A DNA stretch of 64,000 bases from Bolinopsis microptera (Eukaryota > Ctenophora > Tentaculata > Lobata > Bolinopsidae), in the NCBI RefSeq assembly GCF_026151205.1, contig NC_087077.1:20729510-20793509 (forward strand), read 5' to 3'. This document shows positions 11,286 to 26,426 of this stretch, piece by piece; positions within the stretch are counted from its first letter, which is position 1; every line of letters starts with the position of its first letter. A model generated the notes under the pieces. The model saw only the letters and a program-made list of their open reading frames with translations, was not told where the DNA came from and did no database searches. The position numbers and the translations under genes were made by a program.

Positions 11286-13230
11286 GATAAAATTCCTTTG
11301 GCTTCCTGTTCAAATTGGCTGGTTGCACTTCGTGTAACAATGTGGCTGTTGGATTAAACCTGAAGTAAAATAAGTGTCTTGATAAAAAAAATTTGTGATC
11401 TGAAAAACGTGTATCACCATCAATTAGAATGAGGTACAGTACGACCTCTGGGGCGGGCTCAGGGAAAATTTCCGAACCTTCTAATTCTTTCGATAAGGCG
11501 AGGGTTAATCTATTTGAAAGGTCCAAGTAACTTGTTATTGTTTTGTCATTATCTTATCTTGGTCCCCAGTTGAGATGGGTGTCATGCTACTGTGCTGAAC
11601 ATCCTAAATCCATCAGTTTACCAACGTGATCAGTATCACGTGTAATTTATATTACCTAGTCTTAGAGAGACCGGGAATGTGCTGATTGGCACCTTGTCAG
11701 TTGCCAGACACACCCCCAGTTAGTTCCTTCATTATTTCATTGACAGAATGAAGGGACAGTTTAAGCAGTTGTCGCAGACTCTATAACGCCATTTAATGTC
11801 TCGGAAGGCAGGATTAAACCCTGTCCATCATTCCAACGAAACCAATTTTACTGGACACTAAAGTAATTCTCTACATAACAGCCTGTTATAAGGAGCACGC
11901 ACAGCTACAGGTAAAATGATTCTCAAAATAGCTACTAGAGTAGCCAATTCTAGAGTTTTTGCCATCCTTTAATCGTCATTTCTCAAATAAATCATGAAAT
12001 TTACGTATGTCTTTCAGTTTCTTTGTCGGTGATGTAAAACGGAAAGTTGTTCCTTTACTTCTGGCAGATTAGGATAGACGTTCGATGTTAACGTGTGTTA
12101 CTGTCATTTTTATTGTGACAAGGATCTTAGGCAGTGCAGAACTAATCTCTATAAAGTTGAATATAATTCAAATTGGCGATCGCGAACGTGGAATCTGCTG
12201 TTCAATCTAGTTTTATCATTCATCATTCGGGGAGGACAGAATAGGGAGAGGGGGAGAATATTAAAAGGATTTTGTAGAGAATGCAATGAATTATATACTA
12301 TTATTCTTAGTATGAGTCTTAACATTTTACTGTTCATAGAATAATCTTTTAATAAGAAAGGACCGACCAAGTTCATGATTGCACTCGAGCGTTCATCTCG
12401 CGTTAATCTATTTGACAGAGTTACCATATCGGCTCTCATTTTTGGAAATAAACTTTACGTCCTTAGTCTTCCTGCCAAACTGTTTGCCTCCCAAGATGAA
12501 AACCGACTCTCTTTCCTTGAGATCAGTATTACCCACCAAATAAAAATAATTTAGAATATTTATTACGTGGGCCGGGACTCGGCGGAGTTCTGCAAACTCT
12601 TCTCGATCAGCATCTTCACCACGTTTGAGTACATCATGGGATTTCGTTCTCGTACTTCCTTTCACTATCTTGTTAACACAGCTACCTGACTTATGTCACA
12701 CAGATGTTTCGCACAGTTTTCAAGATATTTTTTTCAAAGTCTCAAGACTTTCTTTCGAAGTACCCGAGATTGTTTGGTGATTCTAATGAAAAACACAATA
12801 CAACAGTTCTTTCTTATGAGAGCAAGAATGCTTATGATTAAATTTGTCAACCGTTCTTCAATTTGTAGATTAGATTCTAAATCTATGTAAAAATTATCAG
12901 ACTTATTGCCCGCGATTTGATTAAATAATTGAATATGATTGGTTGCATAATAAATATGGTTATATATTTAGTTTACAATCTAGCAGATTCCACTATCATG
13001 GCAAGATCAGGTCACTGGTGGTGGTTTTCGTGATCAATCTGTAAACATCGTAATAAATTCAAAGTGCCACGCTGATGAATATGAGATTGACAATCGTAAG
13101 GATTATATTTACTGGGCCACGTACACTGGGCCAGGTGAGAGCCTCATAGTATATTCGTTATTTCAATCTGAGATAATTCTCGTGAGATCAATTCTGCGTG
13201 ACTATTGTGTGTGTTTGGACCATTGATCGC
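11286..13230. other. No recognised gene
   Basis: AT-rich sequence. The minus strand at 12408-12665 has an open stretch with charged composition (GEDADREEFAELRRVPAH) followed by GTAATA, conceivably an exon, but no family was recognised. Nothing else stood out. Confidence 0.45.
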
Positions 13231-13233
13231 GCC

Positions 13234-13305
13234 GCTAGCGGGCCGGGCCGCAAAAGCCGGCCATCTCTCGGCGCGTAGAGATGGCCGGGCCTTTTGCGGC
13301 CGGCC
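13234..13305. repeat. GC-rich long hairpin
   Basis: GGCCGCAAAAG-CCGGCCATCTCT is followed by an 8-nt loop CGGCGCGT and its near-perfect reverse complement AGAGATGGCCGG-CCTTTTGCGGCC, about 24 paired bases with one bulge. It is strikingly GC-rich in an AT-rich setting. It could be the core of a small foldback element; no target duplication was identified. Confidence 0.75.
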
Positions 13306-14612
13306 GGCAAATGGGGGTGAAATTTTTACAACTGAATAAACTTGTAAAATAGTCAAGCTGGATCGCAATTCGGTCGGACAGATGAAATTGACTCACTTTA
13401 CTTCAGGTAGTCGCCAACGTGCACAAATACACAATGAGTAGGACTAGGAGTAGGAACTTCATGTTGCATTGTGAAGGTCTTTTTAGTTTATTAAAAGTAA
13501 TAATATTGATTACTTACTTCAATTACCTTATCGAATGTTATTAGTAACGGACAGGCAGATCTCTATTGTTTTATGAACCTACAAAGCTACTGACAAACCT
13601 TGGCAATATTTGTCAATTTTTTGGGCGTCCTTTTACAATTTTAGCAGATATTTTTTTAATCGTTTTTTAATACAGTAGGAAGAATCTTGGTATAACTTAG
13701 TCCGATAAATAAACTAAAAATGCCGAAAATCTTGAATTGTCGTGTTAAAATATAACAATAGTGTAATATAAGGCAACACTTTATAATACTACGTGTTGAA
13801 CTTGAATAATCAAACCGAATTAAATACTTAAAGACTGAAAATTTGGCAGATGTTTTTTGTCCAAAATCTGCCGCTCATAATGAAGTTTGTGGGCGGGTGC
13901 GGAATCGCACTATTTTACCAAAATATATCGCACCTAGAACAGTTTACATGTCCGTCTGGTGTGTTTTACTATTATCTGAAGTTACGGTTCACGTTTAGAG
14001 AAAAAACTACCAAATTAGATGCATTGAAAGCTGGTTTTTCAATGCGACAAAGCTCGTAAAGCAAAATCCCTTACGCCTGAAAATATGATTTTGACCAACT
14101 GATATTTATATTTCATGAATAAACTCTCTAAAACGTTGAATAATGTAACTGTAAGTTACAATAACATATAATGAACGATGGGTAATATTTCATAACTTAA
14201 TTGCATATTAGTTATTTTTAGTTGATAATCTTGCCCGTTGATTTGTGAACTAACCTTATCTCTTAAAGGAAGAGATATCAGGCGGATATGTGTTTTATTT
14301 TGATTGTCTCGACGTTTCTGCAGATTATATTATCCAACCTTAATCTTGAAATGGTGCATTCTCGAAAGTTTTGCCGCATGTCGAAGTGGAATTTATTGAT
14401 TGATACCATAAATCGAGGACTATTGGAAACTTCTTACCGGTGTAATGTTAGGTGCAATCGCCCAACGCCAGTCAGTAGTCACTATGCCCACCTTGATATA
14501 ATACCGCTACTATAATACTGCACAAGGCCACAACAAAGCACACCACGGACTTCGACAATTCGACCAAAAATAAAATGTGGGGGGGTCCGATGTCGTCCAT
14601 TTTACTTGTTAA

Positions 14613-15408
14613 GGGGGCAGGGGGGGGGGGGGTCTTTATGCAATTTTCTCTCGAAATGATTTTTTATAGTTGTTTCTGATAGAGGGGGTGATTCTACCAG
14701 ATTATTTTTGGGTCCATGCGAAAAAATTTGTTTCCTAGCCGAAATTATTCAGGTCAAAGGTCAGCGCTCATGTGTAATTGTATTTGCGCGAGCGTTTTCA
14801 ATGCGCGCCTCTGGATAAATCGAGTCTAAATAATCTATCTTCTCCCTACATCTTTTTGAGCAATCACCTTGAAACTTTCAGGATAAGTTCTATTGACCAT
14901 TTAGAATAATTTTTTTTTTTTTTTTGCTCGTTTAGAAATTTCGAGATAGGCCTTTTAAATTTTTTTTCGATTTTGAAAATCTTGGACCTGAAAAATTCGT
15001 CAAAAAACGAGGAGGAGGGGGGGGGGGACGGGAGGGGGGGGTCCAAGAGAAGAGTTTCAAAATCGAATAAAAAATTTTTGTAAAGCATATCTCGATATTC
15101 CTAAAACAAGCAAAAGTTCTAACAGGTCCTTAGATACTTATCCTGAAAGTTTCAAGGTGATTGATTGCTCAAAAAATGTAGGAGGAAGATGGATTTTTAG
15201 ACTCGATTGCAGGGCCGCGCGTTTGAAAATCGCTCCGCGCAATACAATAACAATTGAGCGCTTGCTGAACTTTGACCGGCAATAATTTTCGGCTAGGAAC
15301 AAAATTTTTTCCATGGGACCAAGTAGCAGGTAGATTTCACTCCCCTTCTATTAGAAACAACTTTAAAAATCAATTTCGAGAGAAATTTCATAAAGACCCC
15401 CCTGCCCA
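14613..15408. mobile_element. TTAA foldback element (non-autonomous)
   Basis: Flanked by TTAA at 14609-14612 and 15409-15412. The left end starts GGGGGCAGGGGGG and the right end is CCCCCCTGCCCA. The arms are inverted copies over several hundred bases: TCTTTATGCAATTTTCTCTC pairs with GAGAGAAATTTCATAAAGA, and GCAATCACCTTGAAACTTTC recurs inverted near 15145. There is no transposase. TTAA target sites are typical of piggyBac-type transposition, so this is probably a piggyBac-mobilised MITE. Confidence 0.8.
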
Positions 15409-15412
15409 TTAA

Positions 15413-18400
15413 TTGCGGATAGATCTCGCCGCTCAGCCCAATCCAACCAAAACTTGCTAATGCAAAACCTAAATAACATCATACCATTTTATACGTCAAA
15501 TATCAAGCACGTTATTTTGACCGGGGCAACATCCCATGATCCCACGCTGAAGACGATTTTTTATCACAGGTATTTTGAAAAGCTCGCTGCTAAAACAAAA
15601 CTTTTTCGTTATCACTGCACTTATTTATATATGTTTTCAAATAATCCTCCTCCAGGCATGATCCATATTCAATATTTTACGGCCGAATCAGCGAACTCGT
15701 GATGAGTATACTCAATTTATTTATTCCCCCCAACTCCTTGGCACGGAGTTCTCCATAATATTACCAATGGCGAGCAAATCAAAATGCAGCTGGTGAACAT
15801 TTTAAAGTATAACCATTGAGAATATTACTATTTCGTCAATATAACATTCTTTGAACGAAATTAATCATTACTCCAGGTTAGGATCTCAAAAAAAACGCAT
15901 TAGAAACTTCATACCCCAGACGACCCGTTTTGGCTGGAATTCTTTTTAATATGACGACGCGACGTCGTTGCAAAATAACGCGTATTTTAAATGTAAATTA
16001 TAGCGCAGCATACTCATACCTCTCATACTAGACTCATCTACTGTCTCCATTACGTCGAGACGACTCACCAACGTCAGATTTAGTGTTGTAGGGTTTATCC
16101 TGGCAATATATCAGGGCTGCGGTAGCAGGGTGTTCTACACAAGTACTTGCCATGTCCACCGTGTTCTATATACTCGGGCTTTCCCGAAAATCTCTGCAAA
16201 GATATTTGTGAAGAAAGTTTCACGTTCATTTCATAGCTCACATCCTCAGCGGCAGTGGGCAGAGCGGCACAGCTTTTTTTCGTGCTTGCTATTGATTTAA
16301 GAAGCACCGATTATAAAAATAGTCAATCTGAGTTGCAAAATCTACATTTCATTTGATTAATAAACTATTTTGATCATGTTAGCTTCTAGTTAAAAACACA
16401 TTTTGAGTCTTTAGTCTCTGTGCGTACCCTTGTACCGTGGATATACGCAACGCCATCGCTTATCTGAACGTACCAGCGAAAATGAAGAAGAGATTTAATT
16501 TCCGCAAGTCTTTGATTAAAAGGTTAATAGGTTTTGATATGTCTATAAGATATTCGCCGAGAGAGATGTAATTGTAATCGTCCGCACGAACTTGTTATGC
16601 GACTGACCACTTAAAGTTACTATTTGAGCTGATTTGTCGTCAAGCTGCTTGAGTATAGTTTTAAAATTTGCATTTTAAAGATTATACACCGTCGCATACC
16701 TATGTTTCTACTTAAATAAGGAGTTGAGCTTGATCGTACGAGGTGATTTAAAATTCTTATTTTAAAGCCATTAAATTTGGACAGATTATCGGGTTCTTAT
16801 TATCACGGGAGCGATTTTCAATAGTGGGAGCTGCTTTACCTGATCAAGAGCTATATTTATGTATTGTAATTAAAGGCACTAGCTGTCTGGGTCGGTATCT
16901 AAATACTGCAGTTAAGTATAAGAAGTGAATGTACATCGCGTGAATGAACTCCTTTTTTAAGGAGACTGTTGGTGGCGGATAACCAATTACAAGATTGATA
17001 AAAACTCAAAGTTCATCACGTTAAGACTTTTGACGACTGATTGTCAGGTTGATTTATTTCGCGGTTAGTGACCAGTCTTTTGCTTACTGTCCTGAATCTT
17101 GTGTGCTGATACATCAGCTGTTTTTGCTATGCCTTTTGGTTCGTAATCTTGTTGCATTTTTCAAGCCAAATATTTTAGGGAATTTCGAGAATTATCTGCA
17201 TTTTAATTATGTCCATGATTAACCTCTTAGCTTTATCATAACTATCGAACAGTACAGCATGTGCTATATTTGTCCTAGCTGACAGTACGTGAGGTTAAAC
17301 TACACTTATTCATACTTAAGATGAGATATTGTTCTAACTAACCACTATAGTCCTGCTGACAGTACACGGTTACTTTAGTGATGCACGTGATGTGCACCAT
17401 GATCAATTTAATATATTATTAATCGTTCCTGGTTTCTTCCTTGACATAATTTGACGTTTTTTTTTGTGAAAGGTATATTATTACCTTCTAGCAAGGTATG
17501 TAATATACTTCTAAGCCAACTCCTTTCCATACTAAGATTCTAGAAAGTCTCGTAGTTCCCTAAGACATAAAAAATTACAAGTTCTGGGATCCGGACACGA
17601 AGGCAAAGGACACAAGATACTTTCTAAAGAGTGGACACCAGGGCGGATCACGTGATATTCACTTCAAAGATCACTTTCTATTAAACCGAACAGATAAATC
17701 CCTGTTATTGTTCATTTTTCGGAAAATCAGTCAGAAAGGATCCACTCAAAATAGTTTTTTTGAAAAAAAAATGGATTATTGCCTCTTGGTATCTTCAATG
17801 AATTAACATAATATCTAGAATGATCTCATCTCTCCAAAAGTTTACAAATTAAATGGAATATAATGTTTTTCCTCGTCACGACGTCACAACGTCAAGATTC
17901 GCCTTGAAATCGTTTTTAAATATAACCTCATTAGCAGTGAAAAATGTCAGAAAGACTTGCTGGCCAGGGACATCAGGTCATGTTATATAATGTAGATCTC
18001 AGATCTGTGAAAAATATTGGATTTCATTGAACTGATCCGTCCTTTGTCATGATACTTGACATGTCATAAAGGAAATCATTGAACCAAATTATAAACCACT
18101 ACTCACCGCCTGACTATATAGCTGTTAAAATATTTTAGTATGTGAGACGGGTGCCGGTGGTGTGTTCAACCATCCTGTTGACGGAAAAGTGAAATTATGT
18201 GAAGTTATTCACAGTCCGGACCCTTGATACCTTGGATGCAGATTGCCGTTGCAGTACTGAATCGTTGGTTTAAAAAATCGTCTTCTTTGGATTCTTTCGT
18301 CACTTCACTACTTGCATGAAAAACGTGTGATCTGGCCTGTTGTTCTTAATTTTACGGTACATGATGCAGCACCATGAAGTGTTGCTGTAATGTGTAATAG

Positions 18401-20389
18401 TGTAGTGTGTATTGTGTAGTGGCTTGAGATTGAATTACTCACAAATTGCAGCAGGTGGGAGACACAATTTGTTGATTTATTCATCTATTTTACACTATTA
18501 CTCATTCATAGATGCGTTATTGGTCAGTCGATCAGTTTTACTTTACTATCACTATAATAGGTAGATCAGTTGTTTTTTGATTACTGAGATTGACCAGGAA
18601 CTAAATTTTATTTCTACTCATCCCCCATCCGGCTGAACTTTCGCGGTTAAATTATAAAAGAGTTGTGTGATTCAGAAATTAAAATTGGTGTTTTATTTCC
18701 AGTCTGATAGAAACTCCTAATAAAAACTCTAATACCTGGGATTAGAGAGGGCATTAGGAGACATGTATTCCCTCCTTTAAAGACTAATAAACGTTCTCAG
18801 ATACCTATTAAAAACGTCTGGATACACAGTGGTATCATTGGATCCTTATAAAATTTTGCTTTTCAATTATCACAGATTTTTGATTTCATTCGGTGTCTGA
18901 TTATAACTCAAAACTCTTTCCTCAAATAAAAGTCAAACCTTATAATACATCGCAGCTTAAACGAGTCTCTTTTAGTCGACGAATTTTTTTCGTATTTACT
19001 CTTCCAGTTCCAATATTATTTTCAAAAAACCATGTCTTATTTAGTTTCATCTTTCCTTTTGAGCTGTTATTAAAAGCAGCATAGAAATAGTGAACGCCAT
19101 TCTGTGGGAGCCCATATTAATCTGTTAAGTGGAGCTTGCATTGGTCATGTTTTTGGATTTAAAGACTTTGTCAATTAATCACTCTCCTTTCGAATGGTTG
19201 ATTGTCTTGAATTTTAATAGGTCAGGACAATGGAAATTGCCAAGTTATTAAGAAAAAGCATACTCGATCAATCGATTTGAGATATTATTTACAGCGGTTG
19301 GGGCAAAATCTCTTATTTTGACGAATCTTTCATACTGTTGATAATGAAAATGAGCCTACAATGCACAATTATCGCAGCTCGATTTTTGTCCACTCCAATC
19401 AGATAATTTTTGAGGGCACCTAAGTTTCGCGCTTTCTCAAAATTAATATTCCTCCACTTACTCTCTAACCTTTGGTTTACCAGACTTCGTATCTTATAAC
19501 TCATCATTGAAAGGTTGTTGTGAAATGTGGTTTCCGTCAATGCAAATTTGCAGGTTCTCCTAAAACTCATTGAACCCGCTACTTGACCACCATATTACGG
19601 TATTAATATTTACCAATGATAAAAGAAGGGAAAAAGTACTGTAATTTACCACTTTTTAATAAAGCTGCGCTTCAATAAGCGTCCCACAGGACCCCAACCA
19701 CTTCATAATTAACGATAATTACCGCACTACCAACAGTTGGGTGCCCCCTATAATTTCCCCTCTTATTCTCCATTTGTCCTCATTATCCTTTTAAGACTTT
19801 TTTCCTTCCGTCAAAACACATTTCTTTATATTGTTTTCCCTTTTTTTTTTCTATTTAATTTTTTGTATTCTTGTAATTATTTTCCTACGTCTTATGTCTT
19901 ACATTGTATTTTATTATTATTATCCGTATCTACCCTACTCCCATTTGTGAGGCTATGTTGCAACAGGCAAGTGGGACGGTACTAACTCGGCCTTGTCTTG
20001 GTTAACGCAATTATTCAGTATTTAATATTTCATTATCGGCAATCATTTTTAATTGCGTCATCAGTCAGCTGGAACACGTTTGTGTTAAATGGGTTTTAAA
20101 TTGTATCCCAATTGGAACATGTATTTGAAACCAGCCTCTGGTTCTACGTTCTAAACTGGTCCCGTACTGTATCACAGACTGTGGTTGGTTGATTTCGAAA
20201 ACAGCTCCATTCAACAAATCCCTTGGTCAAAGCCTTAAGACATCGTGGACAAGCAATAATTGTAGATTTATCCTTTTAGTTATTTACCGCTTTTTTAGAA
20301 TTTTAGAGGCATGTAACTTGTTTTACTGTAGTTTGGAGGTTATTTCAATCCATAGATAAACTTTCATTTGAGCTCCAAACAGCTGACAT
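15413..20389. other. Long stretch without a recognised gene
   Basis: About 5 kb, AT-rich, with no repeat array. One candidate terminal exon is on the minus strand at about 16095-16193: a pyrimidine tract and TTTGCAG acceptor, then RFSGKPEYIEHGGHGKYLC and CRTPCYRSPDILPG-stop. The family is unknown. A minus-strand open stretch at 19313-19570 has no recognised domain. Confidence 0.45.
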
Positions 20390-21030
20390 TAACAAGGGTT
20401 ATATGTTATATATCTATATATAAAATACACAAATGGTTTTCTTCTTTATAGAAAAAGGGCTTTAAGCTGTAGCTAGGGAGCATGAAATATCGGTACAAAG
20501 CAAACTATGCAATTGTCAATCTATAAGTTTTCATGTTTGAAAAAGCAATCTTCTGTGACTACTTAACATAAAAATGGCAAACTTAAATACTACTCAGTGC
20601 TCCTTATCAAATTTTATAATTAACAATTAATAAACAATTATTTACTCATTATACTAAAACCTATTATAAATAATACAAATCCTTAATAACTAATAAATAC
20701 TACCTAAATATGTCTAAACTAGAATTTCCTAGAGTGCCTACATTTAGAAATAATTTCTGATCTTTATTAATAATGCCTGGGGTTTTAAGTATGTATAGTT
20801 TTCTCGTTCTAGCAGAGGCCACAATGCACCGCTCCGCCTTATATTTCTTCGATTTAGTAATAATTTCCAGTCTATGCTATATTCATCATCTTCTCCTTGA
20901 TGTCCCATATCTATTTTGAATAACCTCGGTACTCAGTCTGTGCTTTTGAATTCTTAAAACTATCCCGTGTCGATGATTGTAACCGTGTCTTAAAATGTTT
21001 TCAGCTCAATCCCATTAGGCGTTTTCCTTG
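20390..21030. repeat. AT-rich low-complexity region
   Basis: TATATCTATATATAAAATAC-type and AATAATTAA-rich sequence (densest at 20400-20720) without coding features. Similar AT-rich sequence returns at 21420-21560 with a repeated ATACAGACTACAG motif. Confidence 0.6.
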
Positions 21031-21200
21031 TTAAGATGCCGTTATAACGGTTGTTGGTATACTATGCATTTGGCCAAGCGCCATTGTCCTTTGAGGGGCA
21101 CTTCGAGGCGTCCTGCAATTACACTCTTTTTCTGGAGCTTTTTTTCTTTCAGATTGTTTCTCTAGGCTGATTTGTTGTGCCCTTTGAGTATCCTTGGAGG
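21031..21200 (-). CDS. Tentative C-terminal exon, possibly Rab6
   Basis: Minus-strand open stretch with TQRAQQISLEKQSERKK and APEKECNC. It lies downstream, in transcription order, of the four Rab6 exons and vaguely resembles a Rab6 tail, which ends in a CxC prenylation motif. However, the frame continues about 24 residues beyond CNC to the stop at 21031, and the exon that should precede it was not found. This is a weak suggestion only. Confidence 0.15.
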
Positions 21201-22305
21201 CTGGGATATGTGGTCCCCACATGATCCCCCCCTCGGCCTCCCCTAGCATAGCTGAAACCTGTGTTTCATTGATTAATGTTTTAAGAAATCCTATATATTA
21301 ATACTGCACTATTTTGTACTGTACATATATTGGTATTTGTAAAGGGTTTCCATGTGAGTACACCATAAATGGGTTAATAAAGTCTTTAAGAAAGCTAAAG
21401 GACTGAGATATTTTACTTATACATAAAACTAATAAAAACATTAGTTACTTATATATATATATAATACATTGATATATAAAATACAGACTACAGGCTGTAC
21501 ATTAGTTACTTATATTTTAAACTATCAAATACAGACTACAGATTATACATTAGATACAGTTAGGGTGACAAGACTGTTCTCTAAATTTAAACCATAGATT
21601 GATTTAAGAGGATTTCGTTAACCCCCTAAGTAAATGAGAGGGTGAAAAATACAGTTAAATTTTGTCACTGAAACAAAAACTCTTAATGAAAACTCTTCTC
21701 TAACAGTTTACGTCCTTGAATTTAGAGGTAAAATTAAGAAATTTAAACATAAAATTTGTTAAAACAGAAGAGCCACAACTGAGATGTACAATGTAAAGAA
21801 GTATTCTTCCCCCTTCTAGACTTCATCTCACGAGATATGACAACCACCCTCCCCCTACCTCCCCTCCTGATGTTAAACCCAAAAAGTTATTATCAGGACT
21901 ACTGGAAAAAAGAAGCTTACTGGCGAGAAGAGTTGAAACGTAACTTTAACTTAGCCCACTCCATTATCTATCAAAACATCTTTAAATTGAGCAAGATAAG
22001 ACTCTTGAGCAACGTAATCAGATGTGTGGTGGGAACTCTCTTTGTTTTTAGAGTTACAATTAATAAAGTTACACAGCATTATGCAAAATTAATCTTTACA
22101 AAGGTTGCTCTTCAAAAAAACAGATGTTTTCACCGCCGTGAAAGATAAAATGATAACATCATGGAATTAACGTATACATTTCTTTGTTCAATGTCCATTC
22201 ACCGTAACGTTTCTGGTTTCATTTATTTGATCATCTGCGGCACTTTGATGTAACTCATGTACCCGATTGCGATTTATCGGGTCCAGTAAATGGAATTCCA
22301 TAAAT

Positions 22306-22339
<34 letters not shown>

Positions 22340-23104
22340 ATGTCCGCCAATATCTTGTCCTTTTTGGATTCTATGAGACAACGTACGTGTTTTTTGGGAC
22401 ATTAGCGGACATTGGCGTACAAACATTATGAGAATTTTTTGCGCATATGTTGGGCAATCGGAAGGATCCTATCTTAAAAATAGCTTATAATTATATTCAT
22501 AACATAGCGAGGCTTCTCCTTTGCGATTCAATCTCGGAAAGCATGCCTCCGGAAAGCATGCAAACCGAGCTTGGAAGCGAAGAGCTTGCCTTCAGAGGTA
22601 CGTATCAAGAAAATTTTCTGAGTGTTTTCGAATGTTTTTCTAGAAATCACTTTTGTTTACGTTTCATGTTACCCTGATTATTATGAGCCGAAAATATTTG
22701 TTTAGTTTTTCGAAGTCCGCACTCACCCCTCGATAAACGATTTTGGACTCCAAGCCCCAAGGTTCCCCCTTGTAATGCGATCTCAAAATTCAAGCCTCTA
22801 GTCTTCTATGGAATAGGAGCTCGGAAGCGGGGCCCTGCCTTCAGAGATAAGTTTCGAGAATGACTCGGACCGAAACCTTTTTACCAAGTCAAAATTGTTT
22901 CCAAAGTTTTTCTGGAAACTACTATTGTTTACGTTTCATGCTACCCTGATTAATATGATTACATAAACATAATTTTTCAACATTTTTAAGTCAACTTTTG
23001 ACGAAAAATATGCATTTCAGGGTATATAGGAAATACATTTTTAAAGAAATATCCGGCTAAATGTCCCGCTAAATTCCCCTTCCCCCCCCCCCCCCCCCCC
23101 CCCC
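22306..23104. mobile_element. G-capped terminal-inverted-repeat element
   Basis: Begins with a 32-base G run (22306-22337) and ends with a 23-base C run (23082-23104), with TAAAT/ATTTA just outside. The left interior (CATGTCCGCCAATATC, then TTTTTGGATTCTATGAGACAA, then CGTGTTTTTTGGGACATT) matches, in inverse orientation, the right end of the element at 48410-50491, so they are one family. Inside, a segment of about 190 bp is repeated (22490-22680 and 22780-22960; shared TTACGTTTCATGYTACCCTG). No transposase was seen. Confidence 0.7.
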
Positions 23105-23552
23105 ATTTAACGTGGTTGGCAGCAGTGCGCTTATTCTATTAGTTACTTGACTGACGTGTTGGTGTGATATTGAAATACGGAAAGGGCCTCAACTCACAAC
23201 AGCTACAGGTGAAAATTATGTGATCATGTAGGTGGATATATACGATCAAATGTAAAATCAAATTTGTTCAGTAAAATGGATACAGTTCAGTTTCTAGAAG
23301 CTGCTGCATGATCTCATGCCCAATAAAACAGCTGAAAACCGGCCTCACCAGATTTTTTCATTGAGCCTGGCCTATTATAAGCGGCCTAAGAACTTGGGCC
23401 ATTTGAAATTTGAAATCTTTCGCCAAAGATTGCCATACCTGATACCTCTTACTCAATAGTATTGATATATTTTATTTAACGCATGCAATTGTGAGAAATA
23501 CATAAAAGTACTCTTTGATAATATGCAATAATCCTTCAATAAAAGTAGATTA

Positions 23553-24956
<1,404 letters not shown>

Positions 24957-25209
24957 CTCATTACACCTAAATATAACAAACATGTTAGTGTCAATGTTTT
25001 ATGATTTTCTACCACTTTTGAACAAGTATAGGATAGTAGTTAGGACTGGAGAACATTATAGGGTCAAATATTATAAAATTTTAAGTGCTGTTTTAGGCTT
25101 ACATTTCCATTTGTCGGATCATGGTTTTAGACAAAGGGAGGATTTTAACAAACATTTTAATGTGTCAATTATTGATAATTCTAGTCCTAAAACTTTGAAA
25201 GTCCGCTGA

Positions 25210-25878
25210 TTCCTTTCGTGGTACTCTGGAATAGAAAACATCATCAAGTGCTTCAACAACATTGATCCTGAAGCATATGCAAGGAACTGTTCGCTTCTAC
25301 TCAATGCAACTGCCTTTGCAGACGCTTCCAGTCCAGACGAGCTGGTTAATAACTTTCAAAAGCTGTTTACAGACTCCTGGAGATCAAAGATTAATGAGAG
25401 CAGGAAACTCACTTTCTACAAGGACGTCAAAACAGTCTTTGCATGGGAGCCTTACCTCGATTATGAAAGAACTCTCGATGACAGAAGATCAACAGCTCAA
25501 ATAAGGTGCAATTCTCACAGACTCAGCATAGAAATTGGGGGATACGACAACACACCTCTTGAGAGCAGAACTTGCACCTTTTGTGAACTGAAAGGATCAA
25601 TCGGGATCATAGAGGATGAAACACACTTTATCACTTCCTGCCCTCAAGGGAAGGCTATCAGAGACAAGTTTACCAGAGCTAGTAAAGCTGCTTGGAAAAC
25701 AGCAATTATGACAACGGACTGACCAACATTGTCAACACTCTCTCTCTCGTACCCAAGATCTTTACGGCAACCTTAACGAAGATGTGAACTTGATTAGACT
25801 TTCATGCTCAACCATCAGAAAAATGTACAGTCTGAACCTCAAGCACAAAGACAGCCTTCGTGATGAAGATGGAAAGTA
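25210..25878 (+). pseudogene. LINE 3' ORF remnant with zinc-knuckle-like tail
   Basis: One frame is open from about 25219 to a stop near 25722 (ENIIKCFNNIDPEAYARN, then RCNSHRLSIEIGGYDN, then CTFCELKG and ETHFITSCP). The ordered Cys-x2-Cys and HF...CP pattern is the region found after the reverse transcriptase in several non-LTR elements. After 25722 coding similarity continues in shifted frames (DNGLTNIVNTLSLV, then EDVNLIRLSCSTIRKMY) to 25878, so the copy is frameshifted. No RT core is present: a 5'-truncated, decayed insertion. Confidence 0.65.
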
Positions 25879-26252
25879 GTCCTTCAGCTCTCTTCTGTTT
25901 TTCTCGTTCTTTCTTTCCTTTTCCTTCTGCTTTGGATCTGTGACGGATGCTATGAGCGACTCTTGGGACTTTCCGTCCCTACATGTGCTTCCGGCCGTGC
26001 GTCCATGTAGGAACTGTGGGGCCTTCAGAGTGATAAAAAACAACAATTTCAAGAAAACAACAATTTTATTTAGTATCAATTAAAGCAGACAAAATAGGGT
26101 TACAATGGTTGTTAGTACAGCAATGGAGCGCTCCATTGGCCCGACCTCCGAGACGGGGTATCCGAGAGGACCCTGGTCGTGACCAGCCCTGCAGTGCAGC
26201 TGATCATAGTTTTTCAAAAATAAATGTTGTTTTTCACTACCTGTTATTGGTT

Positions 26253-26426
26253 ATGGGGTCAATCACATATTACGTAATCAGCCTAGGGGGAGGGTGGGGG
26301 TTTCCAAATAATTACGCTAGTGTATTTTGACACATTGCATAATTTACACAATGTGTAAATTACGGAGGGGGGGCGAGGGATTGAAAATTGTCCAAAACAT
26401 GATTACGTTATATGTGAACGACCCAT
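26253..26426. mobile_element. Short MITE, 174 bp
   Basis: Terminal inverted repeats: left ATGGGGTCAATCACATATTA and on through CGTAATCA; right TGATTACGTTATATGTGAAC and on through GACCCAT. There is no open frame. The interior contains G-rich GGGGGAGGGTGGGGG and GGAGGGGGGGCGAGGG. A target-site duplication is not obvious. Confidence 0.75.

Noticed and set aside
21837-22148. Plus-strand ORF of 103 residues
   Set aside because: No recognised domain and no splice or start support; it is probably incidental.
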